A program made the translations under genes and the position numbers. From JAAUQA01 sp036351435 (lineage in GTDB: Bacteria > Pseudomonadota > Gammaproteobacteria > Competibacterales > Competibacteraceae): a stretch of DNA of 8,588 nt. The stretch's first letter is position 1. Every line of letters starts with the position of its first letter. Shown here in pieces: positions 4,585 to 8,588 of this stretch. The notes below the pieces were generated by a model. The model was not told the origin of the DNA. It did not search any database and worked only from the letters and a program-made list of their open reading frames with translations. The stretch lies in assembly GCA_036351435.1 (NCBI GenBank), contig JAZBPA010000095.1, positions 1 to 8,588 on the forward strand, given 5' to 3'.

Positions 4585-7194
4585 TTACAACTTCACCCGA
4601 TTCAGCCGCAGGGCATTGAAGACCACCGACACCGAACTGAAGCTCATGGCGGCTGCGGCGATAATCGGCGACAGCAGGATGCCGAAGAAGGGATACAGGA
4701 CACCCGCTGCCACCGGCACGCCCAGCGAGTTGTAAATGAATGCGAAGAACAGGTTCTGGCGGATATTGCGCATGGTTGCGCGGCTCAGTTGCCGGGCGCG
4801 AACGATGCCATTCAAATCACCCTTCACCAGAGTGACACCAGCGCTTTCCATGGCGACATCGGTGCCAGTGCCCATGGCGATGCCAACTTGAGCTTGCGCC
4901 AGAGCTGGCGCGTCGTTGACGCCATCGCCGGCCATGGCTACCCGTTTACCTTCCTGCTGAAGTGCTTTCACTTTTTCCGCCTTCTGATCCGGCAATACCC
5001 CGGCGATGACTTGATCCAAACCGAGTTTCTGGGCCACAGCACGGGCTGTGGTCTCGCTATCGCCAGTCAGCATGACAATGTCTAAGCCCTCGGCATGCAG
5101 TGCCTCAATGGCACCGGGCGTGGTTTCTTTGATGGGATCGGCGACCCCGATTAAGCCGGCGATCTCTCCATCCACAATCACAAACATCACGGTCTGACCC
5201 TCGGCTCGCAGTCTTTCTGCTTCACCTTCCAACTCACCCGGATCGATATTCAACGTTTGCAGCAATGCGCGGTTACCCAGAGCAACCTGACGATCGTCCA
5301 CTTGGCCTGTCACGCCCTTACCGGTCACTGATTCGAAGTGTTCAGCCTTGCTGAGTGCGATATCCTGTTTCTGAGCACCATTGACAATGGCAGCGGCCAG
5401 CGGATGTTCGCTACCCCGTTCCAGTGAGGCAGCAAGCCGTAACAGCGTTGCCTCGTCCACATTCGGTGCGGGTACCGCCGCTACCAATTTCGGTTTGCCT
5501 TCGGTCAGGGTGCCGGTCTTGTCCACCACCAGCGTATCGATTTGCCGCATCACCTCAATGGCTTCGGCGTTCTTGAATAACACGCCAACCGTGGCGCCTT
5601 TACCGGTAGCGGTCATAACCGACATCGGCGTGGCCAAACCCAACGCACAGGGACAGGCGATAATCAGTACCGCTACTGCGTTGATGATGGCATAGGCCAT
5701 GGCCGGGGCCGGTCCAAAGATGGCCCAGACAATGAAAGTGATTAAGGCGATCACCACGACGACAGGCACAAAGTAACCAGCGACCAGATCGGCCAGCTTT
5801 TGGATGGGCGCGCGACTCCGTTGTGCTTGGGCTACCATCTGCACGATTTGCGATAGCAAGGTATCTGAGCCGACCCGCTGTGCTTCCACGACTAGGCTGC
5901 CGGTGCCATTTACTGTGGCACCAATGACCTTATCACCGATATTCTTTTCTATGGGGATCGGTTCACCAGTAACCATTGATTCATCGACGCTGCTGTGGCC
6001 TTCCAACACGATGCCATCGACCGGCACTTTTTCACCGGGGCGAACGCGCAGTCGGTCTCCGAGTTTAATCTGATCCAACGGTACGTCTTCATCACTGCCG
6101 TCTTCTTTGACTAGGCGGGCGGTTTTCGGCGCCAGCCCCAATAACGCTTTGATCGCAGCACCGGTTTGATTGCGCGCTCTTAACTCCATCACCTGACCCA
6201 ACAAGACGAGGGTTACGATGACTGCGGCAGCTTCGAAGTAAACGGCGACTTTCCCGTGGGTGTCGCGAAATGACGCGGGAAAGATTTCCGGAAATAACAC
6301 AGCAATGGTGCTGTAGGCGAACGCCACGCCCACACCCAAGCCAATCAAGGTGAACATATTGAGACTGCGATTGACCAGGGATTGCCAACCCCGCTCGAAG
6401 AATGGCCAGCCGCCCCACAGCACCACCGGAATAGCCAGAATCAGTTCTAACCAGCCCAAAGTACGCGGTGAACCCAGCCACGCGAATGACACACCGGGGA
6501 TAAACGCACCCATGGCGATTATCACCAGCGGAACAGTCAACACGGCGCTAATCGAGAAGCGCCGGGTCATATCCTTGAGTTCCGGGTTTTCCTCTTCTTC
6601 GAGAGTGACCGTCTGGGGTTCCAGGGCCATGCCGCACTTGGGACAGCTGCCCGGTTCGTCTTGCACGATCTCCGGGTGCATGGGACAGGTGTATTCGGTT
6701 TTGGTCGCTGGGACGGGTATCCCTTCCGGTTCCAGCGCCATACCGCATTTCGGGCAACTGCCCGGTCCCTCCTGGCGAATTTCCAGATGCATTGGGCAGG
6801 TGTAGATGGTGCCCTTGGGTGCCGGCTTGGCGACCGGCGCAACACCAGTCGTGTACCGTTCCGGCTCACCCTTGAATTTATCCAGGCAACGCTGACCACA
6901 GAAACGATAAACCTTGCCAACGTGGGTATGGGAAAGTTTGCTGTCGGCTGCTACGGTCATGCCACAGACCGGGTCTTTCAGCTCGGTCTGTTGATCATCG
7001 TTTGTCACGTGTCCCTCCTGCGATCCGGCAAACTGATTCATGCAGTGTTCACTGCAAAAATAATAGGTTTTCCCCAGCAGTTCATGCTGGTAAGGACTTC
7101 TTGGTGTCACCCGCATCCCGCAGATAGGGTCTTTCAATTGCCGGTCGTCAACTGGACCTGAACAGCAGTGAGCGTGTGTTTCGTTCATTGACAT
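4585..7194 (-). CDS. copA: Copper-translocating P-type ATPase with four N-terminal Cys modules
   Basis: 869-residue PIB-type ATPase expected to pump Cu+ out of the cytoplasm using ATP. In order: two YHS domains (about residues 20-58 and 72-115; Cys25/47/51 and Cys77/99/103), two copies of a CPMH...CPKCGM heavy-metal-binding module (about 129-156 and 167-194), eight membrane helices, the actuator TGEP (409-412), the transport motif CPC (514-516), phosphorylation site Asp558 in DKTGT, the HP pair (597-598), TGD (710-712), GDGVND (756-761), and the helix-7 YN (821-822) and helix-8 MSFSS (850-854) residues typical of Cu+ selective pumps. There is no classical GMxCxxC HMA domain. The duplicated modules make it longer than most CopA proteins. 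ATG 7194 follows AAGG by 5 bases; ATG 7188 is a close alternative, and the frame extends upstream to a TTG at 7236 with no ribosome-binding site. It is the first gene of the operon, behind a predicted MerR-type promoter. Copper specificity is inferred from motifs and neighbours; silver is also likely to be moved. Confidence 0.95.
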   Translation of the reverse strand: MSMNETHAHCCSGPVDDRQLKDPICGMRVTPRSPYQHELLGKTYYFCSEHCMNQFAGSQEGHVTNDDQQTELKDPVCGMTVAADSKLSHTHVGKVYRFCGQRCLDKFKGEPERYTTGVAPVAKPAPKGTIYTCPMHLEIRQEGPGSCPKCGMALEPEGIPVPATKTEYTCPMHPEIVQDEPGSCPKCGMALEPQTVTLEEEENPELKDMTRRFSISAVLTVPLVIIAMGAFIPGVSFAWLGSPRTLGWLELILAIPVVLWGGWPFFERGWQSLVNRSLNMFTLIGLGVGVAFAYSTIAVLFPEIFPASFRDTHGKVAVYFEAAAVIVTLVLLGQVMELRARNQTGAAIKALLGLAPKTARLVKEDGSDEDVPLDQIKLGDRLRVRPGEKVPVDGIVLEGHSSVDESMVTGEPIPIEKNIGDKVIGATVNGTGSLVVEAQRVGSDTLLSQIVQMVAQAQRSRAPIQKLADLVAGYFVPVVVVIALITFIVWAIFGPAPAMAYAIINAVAVLIIACPCALGLATPMSVMTATGKGATVGVLFKNAEAIEVMRQIDTLVVDKTGTLTEGKPKLVAAVPAPNVDEATLLRLAASLERGSEHPLAAAIVNGAQKQDIALSKAEHFESVTGKGVTGQVDDRQVALGNRALLQTLNIDPGELEGEAERLRAEGQTVMFVIVDGEIAGLIGVADPIKETTPGAIEALHAEGLDIVMLTGDSETTARAVAQKLGLDQVIAGVLPDQKAEKVKALQQEGKRVAMAGDGVNDAPALAQAQVGIAMGTGTDVAMESAGVTLVKGDLNGIVRARQLSRATMRNIRQNLFFAFIYNSLGVPVAAGVLYPFFGILLSPIIAAAAMSFSSVSVVFNALRLNRVKL

Positions 7195-7240
7195 GGGACC
7201 TTTATTGCTGTTGGGCGCATTCGTGTGGATCAACAAATAC

Positions 7241-7261
7241 AGCCGTTACTACAGAACGGCT
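7241..7261 (-). promoter_or_regulatory. 5'-leader stem-loop of the copA transcript
   Basis: A perfect 7-base stem, AGCCGTT (7241-7247) with AACGGCT (7255-7261), encloses a 7-base loop. It lies just downstream of the expected transcription start (near 7268), at the extreme 5' end of the roughly 75-base copA leader. A 5'-terminal hairpin of this kind can protect a messenger from decay. The bases after it on the minus strand (GTATTTGTTG) are not a true U-run, so termination is unlikely. Confidence 0.5.
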
Positions 7262-7274
7262 CGATATGCGCCTT

Positions 7275-7306
7275 ACGATACAACCTGTGTGTTAATCACA
7301 AGTCAA
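7275..7306 (-). promoter_or_regulatory. MerR-type promoter/operator of the copA operon
   Basis: Minus-strand -35 box TTGACT (7301-7306), a 20-bp spacer (7281-7300) and -10 box TATCGT (7275-7280). The dyad ACTTGTG-N7-CACAGGT (7283-7303; 6 of 7 arm pairs) overlaps the end of the -35 box and fills the spacer. This is the arrangement of CueR/ZntR/PbrR-type promoters, which are silent with apo-regulator and open when the metal-bound MerR protein twists the DNA. The arm sequence differs from the CCTTCC core of enterobacterial CueR sites, so the regulator's identity and metal cannot be read from it. The gene for the regulator is not in the window. Expected start near 7268. Confidence 0.78.
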
Positions 7307-7598
7307 GGGAATAAGTAAAATTCCTGAAAGCAGCAATAGGGGTAAAAATCTATGACCATGTTTCGCTACCGTTTCTTGACACCAGTAACCAAGTTGATTC
7401 ACTCCAAATGGCCCTCCATACGAAGTGAGCAGCCAAACGGAGTCCTCATTGTTGTCATCGCCGGGACTACGAGCCCCTACTTAGCCAATAGCCTTTATGC
7501 AGCCGTTGTGCCACCCTCGAAAATCATTAATAAACAAAAGACTCCCAAGTTCTTAGCTGTTCTATCGGATGATCGGATTGATTGAAACGTTAAATTGA

Positions 7599-7615
7599 TT
7601 AAACGATTCGTTTAA
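7599..7615. repeat. AT-rich palindrome TTAAACG-ATT-CGTTTAA
   Basis: Perfect 7-base arms with a 3-base centre, in an AT-rich setting in which weaker complementarity continues outward (AAATT left, AATTT right) after a short bulge. The AAACG-N3-CGTTT pattern looks like the operators of many TetR-family regulators, such as AAAC/GTTT palindromes. No recognisable -35/-10 pair overlaps it and no regulator gene is in the window, so this is only a candidate operator. Confidence 0.4.
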
Positions 7616-7674
7616 ATTTTGATGGCTATTCGATTGCACACTAGAACAACAGAAATCATGCATTACGTTGTCGG

Positions 7675-7714
7675 AGAAGCATTAAATCCATTCTGGTGTG
7701 GTTGATGCTTTTCT
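7675..7714. repeat. Extended imperfect hairpin in the intergenic region
   Basis: AGAAGCAT (7675-7682) pairs with ATGCTTTTCT (7705-7714) with a 2-base bulge, and inner bases TAA/TTG and CCA/TGG can continue the stem up to an 8-base loop. It ends in a short T-rich stretch on the plus strand, so it could be a weak plus-strand terminator, but the stem is AT-rich and no gene upstream needs one. Confidence 0.25.
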
Positions 7715-7729
7715 AAAGGTGATTCAGCT

Positions 7730-7763
7730 GTTGAACTAGCGAACTATTTTCGAAACGTTCAAC
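7730..7763. repeat. Nested inverted repeat GTTGAAC ... GTTCAAC
   Basis: Outer perfect 7-base arms GTTGAAC (7730-7736) and GTTCAAC (7757-7763) enclose an inner 4-base pair of arms CGAA (7740-7743) and TTCG (7749-7752). The result is a two-tier hairpin with internal loops of 3 and 4 bases. It lies about 30 bases upstream of the nqrE -35 box. It could be an operator or the stem of an RNA; nothing else identifies it. Confidence 0.35.
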
Positions 7764-7790
7764 CGGTTCCAGTCGATCATTAAAGATAGA

Positions 7791-7822
7791 TTGACCTGTC
7801 ACCTGCACACAGGTATTAGCCT
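7791..7822 (+). promoter_or_regulatory. MerR-type promoter/operator of nqrE
   Basis: Plus-strand -35 box TTGACC (7791-7796), a 20-bp spacer (7797-7816) and -10 box TAGCCT (7817-7822). The dyad ACCTGTC-N7-CACAGGT (7794-7814; 6 of 7 arm pairs) fills the spacer in the same register as in the copA and copG promoters, with CACACAGG at the identical distance from the -35 box. An alternative -10 box, TATTAG, sits at a normal 17-bp spacing (7814-7819), so weak constitutive activity is possible. A second, tighter dyad, ACCTG-CACA-CAGGT (7801-7814), overlaps. Expected start near 7829, giving a leader of about 100 bases before the nqrE ATG. Confidence 0.68.
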
Positions 7823-7930
7823 GATCGCCGTGTCAGTTACCTAGAATCTTTATGATTTTTGGGATAGATGGCCTTGTTATTTCCATTTAAGTCGTCCTCC
7901 TAATTTGATACACAGAATCAGGGCAGTTTA

Positions 7931-8539
7931 ATGCAAGACTACATTAATCTATTTATCACTGCGGCATTTATTGAGAACATTATCCTGACCTTTTTTTTAG
8001 GCATGTGTACGGTGCTGGCAGTTTCGAGAAATGTTGAAGCCGCAATCGGAATAGGGATCGCTGTTATTGCAGTCCAGAGTATCACAGTGCCCGTCAATAA
8101 CCTCATTTATCAGTATCTTCTCAAAGACGGGGCATTGGCCTGGGCTGGTTTATCGAGAGTAGATCTCAGTTTTCTAGGTTACGTTGCTTATATAGGCGTG
8201 ATTGCTGCCGTGGTACAAATTCTGGAAATCATTCTGGATCGTTTTTTCCCCGTCTTATATAGCGCATTGGGTATCTTCCTCCCTCTCATCACCGTCAACT
8301 GCGCCATCCTGGGGGCTACGCTGTTTATGGCCGAACGCAGCTACACATTTACTGAAAGCGTTGTCTACGGTTTCGGTTCTGGTTTTGGTTGGGCTTTGGC
8401 CATTACCCTGTTGGGTGCCATCCGTGAGCGCTTGAAATACAGCGATGCACCCGATGGTTTACAGGGTTTAGGCATTGCGTTCATGACCATCGGTCTCATG
8501 TCCATGGGATTTATGGCCTTATCCGGGATACAGATTTAG
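7931..8539 (+). CDS. nqrE: NqrE-type Na+-translocating NADH:quinone reductase subunit (solitary)
   Basis: 202-residue integral membrane protein clearly of the NqrE/RnfA family and closest in signature to NqrE. In the complete Na+-NQR complex this subunit pairs with its homologue NqrD, and the two hold an intramembrane 2Fe-2S cluster on the electron path to quinone. Seen: about six membrane helices, the first motif FFLGMCTVLAVS with Cys26, SITVPVNNLIY, the DGALAWAG and VDLSFLG segment, ALGIFLPLITVNCAILGA with Cys124, and the C-terminal ESVVYGFGSGFGWALA, IRERLKYSDAPDGLQGLGI and GFMALSGIQ motifs. Both cluster cysteines are kept and the length is normal. The ATG at 7931 has AGGG 7 bases upstream. 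It is odd that no nqrA-D lies upstream; the gene follows about 740 bases without a convincing gene and has its own promoter of the metal-responsive type. The 49 bases after its stop show no start of nqrF. The gene is certain; its role alone is unknown. Confidence 0.95.
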   Translation: MQDYINLFITAAFIENIILTFFLGMCTVLAVSRNVEAAIGIGIAVIAVQSITVPVNNLIYQYLLKDGALAWAGLSRVDLSFLGYVAYIGVIAAVVQILEIILDRFFPVLYSALGIFLPLITVNCAILGATLFMAERSYTFTESVVYGFGSGFGWALAITLLGAIRERLKYSDAPDGLQGLGIAFMTIGLMSMGFMALSGIQI

Positions 8540-8588
8540 GCATTACAAAAAGAAAGAAGCCGCTTAAAACATCGCAGGATACTATCGC

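Larger units (their letters stand above)
7307..7790. other. Intergenic region with no convincing gene
   Basis: About 480 bases between the copA promoter and the nqrE promoter. The longest open frame is 77 codons (7352-7585, plus), with only a poor GGGG about 10 bases upstream of its ATG and a composition that does not resemble a known family; I do not call it a gene. A 27-codon frame (7622-7705, plus) has no ribosome-binding site. No tRNA, rRNA, insertion-sequence ends or CRISPR repeats are visible. The right half holds several dyad-symmetric elements, listed separately, and could contain a small RNA or an operator, but the sequence alone does not establish either. Confidence 0.6.
7713..7886 (-). 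pseudogene. Possible UGA-interrupted small reading frame opposite the nqrE leader
   Basis: On the minus strand a perfect AGGAGG (7896-7901) stands 9 bases before an ATG at 7884-7886. The frame runs 17 codons (peptide MEITRPSIPKIIKILGN), meets a TGA at 7833-7835, and then stays open for 39 more codons to a TAG at 7713-7715. The second part includes VTGQSIFNDRLEPVERFENS, which has a protein-like composition. I recognise no family. It could be a decayed small gene, a 17-residue peptide gene, or chance; it overlaps the nqrE promoter on the other strand. Low confidence. Confidence 0.2.

Noticed and set aside
7195..7236. TTG start at 7236 for CopA
   Set aside because: No ribosome-binding site and extra residues without similarity to the YHS start. 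ATG 7194 or 7188 behind AAGG is better.
7352..7585. 77-codon plus-strand open frame in the intergenic region
   Set aside because: Poor ribosome-binding site, no recognisable family and unconvincing composition. It could be revisited if homologues are found.
7730..7763. Integron attC-like core sites (GTTRRRY / RYYYAAC)
   Set aside because: The two matching heptamers occur in the wrong order and spacing for an attC site, and there is no integrase or cassette structure.

Overview
This window carries a metal (most probably copper) resistance and redox-repair operon on the minus strand, a roughly 740-base intergenic region, and a solitary Na+-NADH:quinone reductase-type subunit gene, nqrE, on the plus strand. 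The protein families, the close match of NqrE to gammaproteobacterial sequences as I know them, and the middling base composition suggest a Gammaproteobacterium. Nothing visible fixes the genus. All genes look intact.

Reading leftward from about 7300, the operon is: copA (PIB-type Cu+ ATPase with two YHS and two CPMH/CPKCGM zinc-ribbon-like modules at its N-terminus), a small His-rich DUF2933 membrane protein, an isoprenylcysteine-methyltransferase-like membrane enzyme, a 62-residue stand-alone YHS metal-binding protein, a DUF5676 membrane protein, an ScsB/DsbD-like thiol-reducing membrane protein, and a periplasmic DUF411/CopG copper protein. Gaps are 24 to 138 bases, and there is no convincing internal terminator. 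The likely division of labour is export of Cu+ from the cytoplasm by CopA, delivery of electrons to periplasmic thiols by the ScsB-like protein, and copper binding or redox work in the periplasm by CopG. The small membrane and YHS proteins are poorly characterised accessories.

The main finding is regulatory. Three promoters in the window share one architecture: a TTGAC(C/T) -35 box, a 20-bp spacer, and a TAnnnT -10 box. Each spacer is filled by an imperfect 7-7-7 inverted repeat of the form ACCTGTG-N7-CACAGGT, and all three contain the 8-mer CACACAGG at the same register. This is the geometry of MerR-family (CueR/ZntR/PbrR-like) activated promoters. One lies before copA (7275-7306, minus), one before copG inside the operon (534-565, minus), and one before nqrE (7791-7822, plus). 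No merR-family gene is in the window, so the regulator must be elsewhere. The third site places an nqrE that lacks its usual upstream partners nqrA-D in the same predicted metal-responsive regulon, a link I do not know to be described.

The region between the two divergent units (about 7307-7790) has no convincing gene. It holds several dyad-symmetric elements and, on the minus strand opposite the nqrE leader, a small UGA-interrupted reading frame behind a perfect Shine-Dalgarno sequence.
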